A stretch of DNA of 23,964 nucleotides from UBA9926 sp964524295. GTDB taxonomy: Bacteria > Pseudomonadota > Gammaproteobacteria > Pseudomonadales > Azotimanducaceae. Position numbers and translations under genes: made by a program. This document shows positions 9,337 through 14,538 of the stretch, piece after piece; position 1 is the first letter of the stretch; the number at the start of each line of letters is the position of its first letter. The stretch covers positions 1 to 23,964 of the forward strand of contig CAZGCW010000036.1 of NCBI GenBank assembly GCA_964524295.1. The letters run 5' to 3'. Under the pieces are notes generated by a model that was not told where the DNA came from, did not search any database, and was given only the letters and a program-made list of their open reading frames with translations.

Positions 9337-10169
9337 TGGCTAGATCACGTATTGCTGTGGTGCAGATGACCAGTAGTATGGCTGTTGAAGTCAATCTGGC
9401 TAAACTGGCTGAATTGTTTACGGATTTGACGGGCCAAGCAGTGGATGCTGTTTTCTTACCGGAGAATTTCGCGGCTTTTGGTACAGGAGACTGTTTACCC
9501 ATCGGTCTTCAGGAGATATCGGAAAATGGCCCTATCAGGTCGTTTCTAGCGAGACAGGCAGTTGCATTGGACTGTTGGATTTTTGCTGGCACCATCCCTT
9601 TGGCTAATCGTCCGGATGAGGTGATGATAAAAGGGGGTAGGGTCAGAGCGGCCTCATTGGTCTTTGATCAACATGGCAAGCAAATTGCCCGGTACGATAA
9701 AATACATTTGTTCGATGTCGATGTTAAGGATAATCAGCAACGCTATCGAGAATCAGATCGATTTGAACCGGGTCATTCCCTGGAAGTGGTCGACTCGCCT
9801 ATCGGAATCGTTGGGATGAGTGTTTGTTACGATGTTCGATTCCCTGAAATGTACGGTGACCTGGTTCTCGCCGGTGCAGAAATTCTGACAGTGCCTTCTG
9901 CATTTACCCGTGTAACGGGTCAAGCTCATTATCGGGCGCTGATGCAGGCGAGAGCGATAGAAAATTTCTGCTTTGTTGTCGCGGCATGCCAGGTCGGGTG
10001 CCATGATTCAGGCCGGGAAACTTATGGTCATAGTATGGTGGTTAATCCCTGGGGAGAAGTGATTGCTGAACTGGCCGAGGGTGAAGGTGTGATCGTGACA
10101 GAAATTGATTTGGACGAAGTTGCGGATTCAAGAGCACAGATACCTGCCTGGCGAATGAGGAAATTTTAA
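9336..10169 (+). CDS. Carbon-nitrogen hydrolase (Nit1-like, deaminated glutathione amidase type)
   Basis: A 277-residue nitrilase-superfamily protein with the full Glu-Lys-Cys triad: E43 (LPENFAAFG), K122 (YDKIHLFDV) and C164 (VCYDVRFPE). The HLFDVDV and CYDVRFPEMY blocks are typical of the Nit1/YbeM branch, whose members remove the amide from deaminated glutathione as metabolite repair; other omega-amidase substrates are possible. The start is a GTG (9336-9338) whose first base is the last base of the yhdP stop, so it is translationally coupled to the operon upstream. Its stop overlaps the convergent yjgA by 4 bp. The same yhdP-nit order occurs in Pseudomonas, where tldD follows; here tldD is absent. 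Confidence 0.9.
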   Translation: MARSRIAVVQMTSSMAVEVNLAKLAELFTDLTGQAVDAVFLPENFAAFGTGDCLPIGLQEISENGPIRSFLARQAVALDCWIFAGTIPLANRPDEVMIKGGRVRAASLVFDQHGKQIARYDKIHLFDVDVKDNQQRYRESDRFEPGHSLEVVDSPIGIVGMSVCYDVRFPEMYGDLVLAGAEILTVPSAFTRVTGQAHYRALMQARAIENFCFVVAACQVGCHDSGRETYGHSMVVNPWGEVIAELAEGEGVIVTEIDLDEVADSRAQIPAWRMRKF

Positions 10170-10699
10170 TTTACATCATCCAGCGCTTTTAGGTATTGAA
10201 ATAGTTTCCTAAACGAAGTGCGTGAATCAGATGGGTTGTTTTCGGATCGATGGGCTTCCTTGCTGGCTTCTTTGACCAGGCGCCGAAGTTGTTGTCTGTC
10301 AAAGTCCGGGTGGCTCTCAGCTATTTCCGCGAGGGTAGCAGATTCATTGCTGAGCAGGCCATCACGCCAGGATTCCAGCCTTTGCATTTTAAGTAGATGG
10401 GAGCGGCTGGCACTGTCATAGCGTTCGATAATACTCATGACAGGATCCAGATCGAGTTTGCGGAGTTGCTTGCCTATATATTGTAGTTGTCGCTTGCGGG
10501 CATTGCCTTTATTGATTTTTCGATAATCTTTGATTGCGGTCAGTAATTCTGGGTAGGGCAATTTTTGCAATTGTGTGTCTGTCAGTTGGCAAAGTTTTTC
10601 GCCGAGCGCTCGAATTTCATCTGCTTCCCTTTTACGCTGAGTCTTACTGACCATTGGTTCCTGACTAAGGTCTTCGCCACTTCGGTTTTTTTTACGCAT
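10166..10699 (-). CDS. darP: Ribosome biogenesis factor DarP (YjgA, DUF615)
   Basis: A 177-residue, highly charged and helical protein. Family signatures are SKTQRKREADEIRALGEKL near residue 18, the core RKRQLQYIGKQLRKLD at about 68-83, and PDFDRQQLRRLVKEA followed by FRKLFQYLKAL near the end. DarP associates with the 50S subunit and assists late assembly (E. coli YjgA). The ATG at 10699 lies within the end of mgtE (8-bp overlap), so the two are probably co-translated. The C-terminal end overlaps the convergent nit gene by 4 bp, leaving no space for a terminator between them. In many Gammaproteobacteria yjgA lies next to pmbA; none is present here. Confidence 0.93.
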   Translation of the reverse strand: MRKKNRSGEDLSQEPMVSKTQRKREADEIRALGEKLCQLTDTQLQKLPYPELLTAIKDYRKINKGNARKRQLQYIGKQLRKLDLDPVMSIIERYDSASRSHLLKMQRLESWRDGLLSNESATLAEIAESHPDFDRQQLRRLVKEASKEAHRSENNPSDSRTSFRKLFQYLKALDDVN

Positions 10700-12038
10700 A
10701 AAAATAGGTCGCCAAGCTGAGAAAGGAGAGCAGGCCGACGACGTCGGTGATCGTCGTTAAAACCACAGTACCTGCGATGGCAGGGTCAATTCCCAGTGAT
10801 TTTAGAATACCCGGTAACAAAACACCGCTCAGTGCTGCGATTATCAGATTAATGACAAGCGCAAAGGCGATGATTGCTCCGAGAATAACATCATCAAAAA
10901 TAAGTGCCGTCACCGCAGCAACCAGAATTGACCAGAATAGACCGTTAAGGCCACCGACTGCGAGTTCACGGCGTAATAACCAAGCAGTGTTGCTTGCATT
11001 TAAAGTACCCAGGGCCATGTTGCGAATGACCAGGGTCAAGGTCTGGCTACCAGCGACCCCGCCCATGCTGGCTACGATGGGCATTAAGATGGCCAGGGCG
11101 ATGACTTTTTCGATGGTGCCTTCAAACAGATTGATAACAGCTGAAGCGATAAATGCGGTGATCAGATTCGCGCCTAACCAGAGTGCCCGGCTGCGGGTGG
11201 TCTTCATGATGGGAGCAAATGGGTCGCTGTCCTCATTCAAGCCTGCCATACCCAGAATCGAATGATCTGCTTCATCGATAATTACATCGACGATATCATC
11301 GATGGTAATGCGACCGACCAGCAGGTCGTTTTCGTTGATTACGGCTGCAGAAATCAGGTCATACCGTTCGAACAATCGGGCAACCTCCGTTTCAGACATG
11401 TCGGCAGGGATGCCGGTGATGGATGTGTTCATGCATTCTGCTACTGAAGTCGTTGGGTCTGAGACTAAAACGGTAGAGAGGGGTAGAAATCCAATATAGC
11501 GTCCCTGATTATCAACGACGAAAATCTTGTCCGTCGTTTCTGGCAGGTAATCATGGCGTCTTAGATAGCGCAGCACCACATCGATTGTTACGCGTGGACG
11601 TACCGATATAACCTGGGTATCCATGAGACCACCAGCAGTATCTTCGTCATAAACGAGTAGGTTTTCTACTCTTTCCCTGTCCCAGGCGTCGAGTACATTG
11701 AGAACTTGAGACGTTAATCTATCTGGAAGACCTTGAATGATATCGGTTAAATCATCGTCGGCATTGACTTTTCCTATGACATTGGCAATTTCTTCAGCTG
11801 TTTTGTCACTGAGAAGATCGGCCAGGATCTCTGGATCAAAGTACCTTACTATTTCACCCTGCAGCGTTTCATCAATAAACTCCCAGAGCAAGCGGCGTTC
11901 CTTTGGCGGAGAGGATGATAGCAGCTTGGCAACATCTGCAGCGGGAAGTGCTTTGATTAGGCCTCTTATTTTATAGAGCGTTCCGCTTTCTATAAAATCG
12001 TGGAGTTGTTCAGCAGGTAAATCGTGAGATGTCGTCAC
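10692..12038 (-). CDS. mgtE: Magnesium transporter MgtE
   Basis: Mg2+ channel of the MgtE/SLC41 family, 448 aa from the GTG at 12038 (family about 450). Domains in order: the N-terminal superhelical domain (about 25-130, with LPAADVAKLLSSSPPKERR and FDPEILADLL); a CBS pair (about 140-262) that senses cytoplasmic Mg2+; and five membrane helices from about 285, including MPIVASMGGVAGSQTLTLVIR and the last helix with the pore aspartate region (TVVLTTITDVVGL). The open frame extends upstream to 12185, but that portion lies in another frame over npr and does not look like MgtE. The GTG 4 bp after the npr stop is therefore the likely start. No Mg2+ riboswitch has room here. It sits between npr and darP. 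Confidence 0.93.
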   Translation of the reverse strand: MTTSHDLPAEQLHDFIESGTLYKIRGLIKALPAADVAKLLSSSPPKERRLLWEFIDETLQGEIVRYFDPEILADLLSDKTAEEIANVIGKVNADDDLTDIIQGLPDRLTSQVLNVLDAWDRERVENLLVYDEDTAGGLMDTQVISVRPRVTIDVVLRYLRRHDYLPETTDKIFVVDNQGRYIGFLPLSTVLVSDPTTSVAECMNTSITGIPADMSETEVARLFERYDLISAAVINENDLLVGRITIDDIVDVIIDEADHSILGMAGLNEDSDPFAPIMKTTRSRALWLGANLITAFIASAVINLFEGTIEKVIALAILMPIVASMGGVAGSQTLTLVIRNMALGTLNASNTAWLLRRELAVGGLNGLFWSILVAAVTALIFDDVILGAIIAFALVINLIIAALSGVLLPGILKSLGIDPAIAGTVVLTTITDVVGLLSFLSLATYFYA

Positions 12039-12042
12039 GGCA

Positions 12043-12321
12043 CTATTCTTCTTCTCCAAATTTATTTTTGATAAGAGCAACGATGGTTTCCATCGCCTGC
12101 ACCTCATCTTCACCTGAAATTTGGATATTGATATTGCTCTGGAATGAGGCCTGTAAGAGTAACAGCGACATAATATTCTTGCCATTGGCCGTCGCGCGAC
12201 TGCTGGAAATGCAGATTTCAGACTTAAATTCTGAAGATGTCTTTGCTAGTACAGAAGCTGATCTCGCATGTAGGCCACGTCGATTAGTGATGGGGACGGA
12301 TTTATTGAGCATGGGGATCAT
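12043..12321 (-). CDS. ptsO: Phosphocarrier protein NPr (HPr-like, nitrogen PTS)
   Basis: A 92-residue HPr-fold protein. The phosphorylated histidine is H18 in NRRGLHARSASVLA, and the second conserved block is NGKNIMSLLLLQAS, where HPr has its regulatory serine. NPr carries phosphate from PtsP (EI-Ntr) to PtsN (EIIA-Ntr), a regulatory relay rather than sugar uptake. Gene order ptsN-rapZ-ptsO next to rpoN is the classic nitrogen-PTS cluster, supporting NPr over the sugar HPr. The start at 12321 lies 20 bp inside rapZ; a second ATG at 12312 is possible. The gene name npr is also used. mgtE begins 4 bp after its stop. Confidence 0.95.
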   Translation of the reverse strand: MIPMLNKSVPITNRRGLHARSASVLAKTSSEFKSEICISSSRATANGKNIMSLLLLQASFQSNINIQISGEDEVQAMETIVALIKNKFGEEE

Positions 12322-13189
12322 TTGTAATCGCTTGGTTTGGCTTTAGTTCTCGATGTCGTACTCGCGCCTGTTTTTTGTTGTTTTTGAAGTAGGCATGTAA
12401 TTTTTCTGCGATATAGACGCTTCGATGCTGGCCGCCGGTGCAACCGATTGCAATGGTTAGGTAACTTCTATTGCTGGCTTCGAGGCTGGGTAGCCAATTG
12501 CCAATAAAACTCTGAATGTCTTCAGTCATTCTTACTACATCACTTTGCTGGTCGAGGAAGGCAATGATTTCTTCATCCAGTCCCGTTAACGCTCTCAGGT
12601 GAGGAATCCAGTGAGGATTAGGCAGAGATCGGACGTCGAACACGAAATCTGCATCGATGGGAACGCCTCCCTTGAAGGCGAAGGATTGAAACCCCATCTC
12701 GAACGTATGATCAGAGAAGGCGACGCGAGAACTGATCATATCGCGAAGTTCATGGATCGTCATATCTGTGGTGTCTATTTTAAGGGAAGCGATTTCTGAT
12801 ATTCCATCTAGCAAATCGCTTTCGAGCTCTAATGCCTCGCGCAAGCCAGTTTCACTTGTCGTCAAAGGATGCTTCCTGCGGGTTTCGCTAAACCTTTTTA
12901 CCAGTGTTGGGCTTGCAGAATCGAGATAGATGATTTTCGGTGTGATACCGTCTGCTCGCAACTGGTTGAGTTTAGATGGAAATTCTTGCAAATCAGTGGC
13001 TATATTGCGTGCGTCAATACTGACAGCGATATTAGTTTTTTCCCTCTGCCCTTCGGTCTTGCCAATTAAATCTGGGATTAGGGACGCTGGTAGATTATCA
13101 ATGCAATAATAGTCAAGGTCTTCCAGAATGTGCAGCGCGGTGCTTTTTCCAGAGCCCGAACGACCACTGATAATTATAAAGCTAGCCAT
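12302..13189 (-). CDS. rapZ: RNase adaptor / nucleotide-binding protein RapZ (YvcJ family)
   Basis: A 295-residue protein with a Walker A loop GRSGSGKS at residues 9-16, and the C-terminal RapZ domain with PIDADFVFDVRSLPNPHW, GLDEEIIAFLDQQ and TIAIGCTGGQHRSVYIAE. In E. coli RapZ binds glucosamine-6-phosphate and guides RNase E to the sRNA GlmZ, thereby tuning glmS and cell-wall precursor supply; outside enterics the RNA target is not established. Its tail overlaps npr by 20 bp. It lies 96 bp after ptsN, and this spacer contains a perfect -10 hexamer, so it may have its own promoter as well as read-through from ptsN. Confidence 0.96.
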   Translation of the reverse strand: MASFIIISGRSGSGKSTALHILEDLDYYCIDNLPASLIPDLIGKTEGQREKTNIAVSIDARNIATDLQEFPSKLNQLRADGITPKIIYLDSASPTLVKRFSETRRKHPLTTSETGLREALELESDLLDGISEIASLKIDTTDMTIHELRDMISSRVAFSDHTFEMGFQSFAFKGGVPIDADFVFDVRSLPNPHWIPHLRALTGLDEEIIAFLDQQSDVVRMTEDIQSFIGNWLPSLEASNRSYLTIAIGCTGGQHRSVYIAEKLHAYFKNNKKQARVRHRELKPNQAITNDPHAQ

Positions 13190-13216
13190 GAGCGGATACC
13201 AAGTGAGCCCATTTAT

Positions 13217-13222
13217 ATTATA
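13217..13222 (-). promoter_or_regulatory. Candidate -10 box for rapZ-npr-mgtE-darP
   Basis: A perfect TATAAT on the minus strand, 28 bp upstream of the rapZ ATG, in the 96-bp ptsN-rapZ spacer. The -35 region is poor and there is no TGn extension, so strength is uncertain. Nothing resembling a terminator follows the ptsN stop. Confidence 0.35.
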
Positions 13223-13285
13223 GGAGGGATCTAAAGGTAATACATCTTTTGTTTTCGTGAGCCTGATGTGAGGCTGTGAGACGGA

Positions 13286-13738
13286 TCAAGATTCAGATAC
13301 AGCTGCTAAGTAAAGGCTTTCTGAGTTATCCGCAGCAAGGATTTTCGATTGGAATGAAGGTTCCTCGAAATTCTGGACCAGCATGGAAAGCACCTCGAGA
13401 TGAATTACCGTCTCATTTTCAGGAACGATCAATACGAAAAGCGTCGACACCGGTTGATTGTCTATCGCATCGAAGTCGATGGGTGTATTTAAGGTGATCA
13501 GTGAACCGATGATCGCATTACAGCCAGGCATTCTGCAGTGTGGAATGGCGATGCCTTTTCCTAATCCTGTCGGACTGAGCTTTTCTCTGGCGATGAGTTG
13601 GCTGTAAAGCGCGCTTTCTTCCAGTCTGGGATCACTACTGGCGATAAGCTCAGCCGCTTTTTCAATTGCCCTTTTTTTGCTGCTCACTGCAATACGGCAA
13701 TGAGTCCGTGAGGGCGATAATATCGACGCTATTTTCAT
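13286..13738 (-). CDS. ptsN: Nitrogen-regulatory EIIA-Ntr protein PtsN
   Basis: A 150-residue PTS EIIA type-2 domain. The phospho-accepting histidine is H67 in the signature GLGKGIAIPHCRM, and the flanking segments (LIAREKLSPTGLG; TLFVLIVPENET; HLEVLSMLVQNF) match PtsN rather than fructose EIIA domains. The phosphorylation state of PtsN regulates potassium transport, sigma-54-linked functions and stress responses in other Gammaproteobacteria. It is the terminal acceptor of the NPr encoded two genes downstream. It is separated from hpf by a long structured spacer that contains a candidate extended -10 promoter 38 bp upstream of the ATG, suggesting expression independent of rpoN-hpf. No strong ribosome-binding site is evident. 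Confidence 0.95.
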   Translation of the reverse strand: MKIASILSPSRTHCRIAVSSKKRAIEKAAELIASSDPRLEESALYSQLIAREKLSPTGLGKGIAIPHCRMPGCNAIIGSLITLNTPIDFDAIDNQPVSTLFVLIVPENETVIHLEVLSMLVQNFEEPSFQSKILAADNSESLYLAAVSES

Positions 13739-13775
13739 GCTAGCGTGAGGTTGAACCTAAATGTAGAGAGTCGTC

Positions 13776-13784
13776 AGTATATCA
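13776..13784 (-). promoter_or_regulatory. ptsN: Candidate extended -10 promoter for ptsN
   Basis: The minus strand reads TGATATACT: a TGn extension followed by TATACT (5/6 to TATAAT). The -35 region is poor, which extended -10 promoters tolerate. Transcription would begin near 13769, giving a leader of about 30 nt before the ptsN ATG. Confidence 0.4.
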
Positions 13785-13815
13785 ACCCTTTTGCGGAGAT
13801 ACAGCACAACCTGAA

Positions 13816-13835
13816 ACATTTTGTAAACAAAATGT
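13816..13835. repeat. Palindrome upstream of the ptsN promoter candidate
   Basis: ACATTTTG (13816-13823) and CAAAATGT (13828-13835) are perfect inverted arms around TAAA. The centre is about 56 bp upstream of the predicted ptsN transcription start, a usual activator distance. The A/T-rich stem and lack of T-tract argue against a terminator. I do not recognise the regulator; it fits neither the CRP nor the FNR consensus. Confidence 0.5.
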
Positions 13836-13896
13836 AAGATAATTTATTGGACTGGTGTGCCCAGATAGGTTGGTGAGTAAGTCCAAGAGGGCAGGT

Positions 13897-13936
13897 GGCT
13901 CGCGACATTCATGGCTTAGCATGTATGCCGCGAGTC
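13897..13936. repeat. Long imperfect hairpin, 17-bp arms with a 6-nt loop
   Basis: Arms 13897-13913 and 13920-13936 pair at 15 of 17 positions (14 Watson-Crick plus one G-T), with single mismatches at 13905/13928 and 13909/13924. The loop reads GCTTAG on the plus strand. The outer stem is G+C rich. There is no following T-run on either strand. Confidence 0.7.
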
Positions 13937-13989
13937 TTAATACGACCTGATGGATGTTGTCTGAGTTTTCCCTTGAGTGGTCTCTGATT

Positions 13990-14003
13990 CAACCCGCGGG
14001 TTG
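13990..14003. repeat. Perfect 14-bp palindrome with an overlapping alternative arm
   Basis: CAACCCGCGGGTTG is exactly self-complementary. Its right end GGTTG (13999-14003) can also pair with CAACC at 14005-14009 across one base, so two mutually exclusive pairings exist. It lies about 80 bp downstream of the hpf stop. Confidence 0.6.
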
Positions 14004-14084
14004 CCAACCATTCTCTACAGGGACCTGCGAGCCTGAATGTGCCATAGCAAGGGCGCTCCAGAAATGGAGGGCATGGTAGTGAAT

Positions 14085-14387
14085 CTAATGACGTTGGTGT
14101 CGATGTCCTATTTGTTTGTTTTTTAGCTTTCGAATTTGCCGATCCAGCTTTGCGGTCATTAAGTCGATGGATTTATATAGATTGGTGGATTCGGCTTCAG
14201 CATAAATTTCGCCGCCGGAGATGTGCAACTTGGTTTCCGCTTTCTGTCGACCTTTTTCGACGCTGAGGATGACTGCGGTGTTGATAATATTTTGAAAGTG
14301 GCGTTCCAGTTTAGTTAGTTTGGCTTTTACATAGAGTTCTAGTGAGTTACTTATTTGAAGGTGATGACCGCTGACATGGATGTTCAT
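14085..14387 (-). CDS. hpf: Ribosome hibernation-promoting factor, short form
   Basis: A 100-residue protein of the short HPF/YhbH class (E. coli HPF 95 aa), lacking the C-terminal dimerisation domain of long HPF. The N-terminus MNIHVSGHHLQISNSLELYVKAKL and the segment KAETKLHISGGEIYAEAESTN-like with YKSIDLMTAKLDRQIRKLK are characteristic; the basic tail (KLKNKQIGHRHQRH) binds rRNA. HPF occupies the A/P-site region and with RMF forms inactive 100S ribosomes. It lies directly downstream of rpoN, as in E. coli and Pseudomonas. It has an unusually strong ribosome-binding site and a good promoter candidate of its own. Confidence 0.95.
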   Translation of the reverse strand: MNIHVSGHHLQISNSLELYVKAKLTKLERHFQNIINTAVILSVEKGRQKAETKLHISGGEIYAEAESTNLYKSIDLMTAKLDRQIRKLKNKQIGHRHQRH

Positions 14388-14394
14388 AAAGAAG

Positions 14395-14400
14395 TCCTCC
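14395..14400 (-). promoter_or_regulatory. hpf: Strong ribosome-binding site for hpf
   Basis: GGAGGA on the minus strand, 7 bases before the hpf ATG. It is the closest match to the anti-Shine-Dalgarno sequence that I found ahead of any gene in this window, which fits a protein that must be made rapidly when growth slows. Confidence 0.75.
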
Positions 14401-14427
14401 GGTAAAGATACGTTTTTGATGAGATTC

Positions 14428-14461
14428 CCCCATGCTTAATTACATCCGTAAATGCATGGGG
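14428..14461. repeat. 8+8 bp inverted repeat overlapping the hpf promoter
   Basis: CCCCATGC (14428-14435) and GCATGGGG (14454-14461) are exact inverted copies, 18 bp apart. They flank the candidate -10 box, with one arm at the predicted start site and the other in the promoter spacer next to the -35 box. This could be an operator dyad; in read-through transcripts from rpoN it would form a hairpin instead. Confidence 0.6.
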
Positions 14462-14467
14462 TATCAA
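14439..14467 (-). promoter_or_regulatory. hpf: Sigma-70-type promoter for hpf
   Basis: On the minus strand, TTGATA (14467-14462) and TGTAAT (14444-14439) are separated by exactly 17 bp, each 5/6 to consensus. The start site would be near 14432, 45 bp before the hpf ATG. It is the best sigma-70 match I found in the window. Confidence 0.5.
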
Positions 14468-14476
14468 TTTATTTGA

Positions 14477-14503
14477 CTGCGGAATAAGCAGTAAGTTCCG
14501 CAG
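14477..14503 (-). repeat. Perfect 8-bp stem in the rpoN-hpf spacer
   Basis: CTGCGGAA (14477-14484) pairs exactly with TTCCGCAG (14496-14503) across 11 bases. In the direction of rpoN transcription it is followed by TCAAATAAATT, which is A/T rich but not a true T-tract. It may attenuate or protect the rpoN transcript 3' end; I do not call it a terminator with confidence. Confidence 0.5.
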
Positions 14504-14538
14504 GTAAACTGAAATGTTGGTGGCAATCGACGGGGGAA

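Larger units (their letters stand above)
13739..14084 (-). other. 346-bp non-coding spacer between hpf and ptsN, rich in inverted repeats
   Basis: No convincing open frame on either strand and no known RNA that I recognise. It contains, from left to right: an extended -10 for ptsN (13776-13784), a palindrome (13816-13835), a 7-bp inverted repeat (13847-13853 with 13880-13886), a 40-nt imperfect hairpin (13897-13936), a 14-bp palindrome (13990-14003), and a small stem with a GAAA loop on the plus strand (14056-14069). None is followed by a T-tract, so none is a clear terminator. It may be an hpf 3' UTR, a ptsN regulatory region or an unannotated RNA. Confidence 0.6.

Noticed and set aside
10747..11265. 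A 172-codon open frame antisense to mgtE
   Set aside because: It lies opposite membrane-helix codons of mgtE, and its composition is that expected of a mirrored hydrophobic gene. It has no recognisable motif or ribosome-binding site.
12039..12185. N-terminal extension of the mgtE open frame over npr
   Set aside because: The extra residues resemble no MgtE domain and overlap npr in another frame; the GTG at 12038 gives the normal length.
14056..14069. Small stem with GAAA loop taken as an hpf terminator
   Set aside because: The stem is only 5 bp and no T-tract follows in the direction of hpf transcription.
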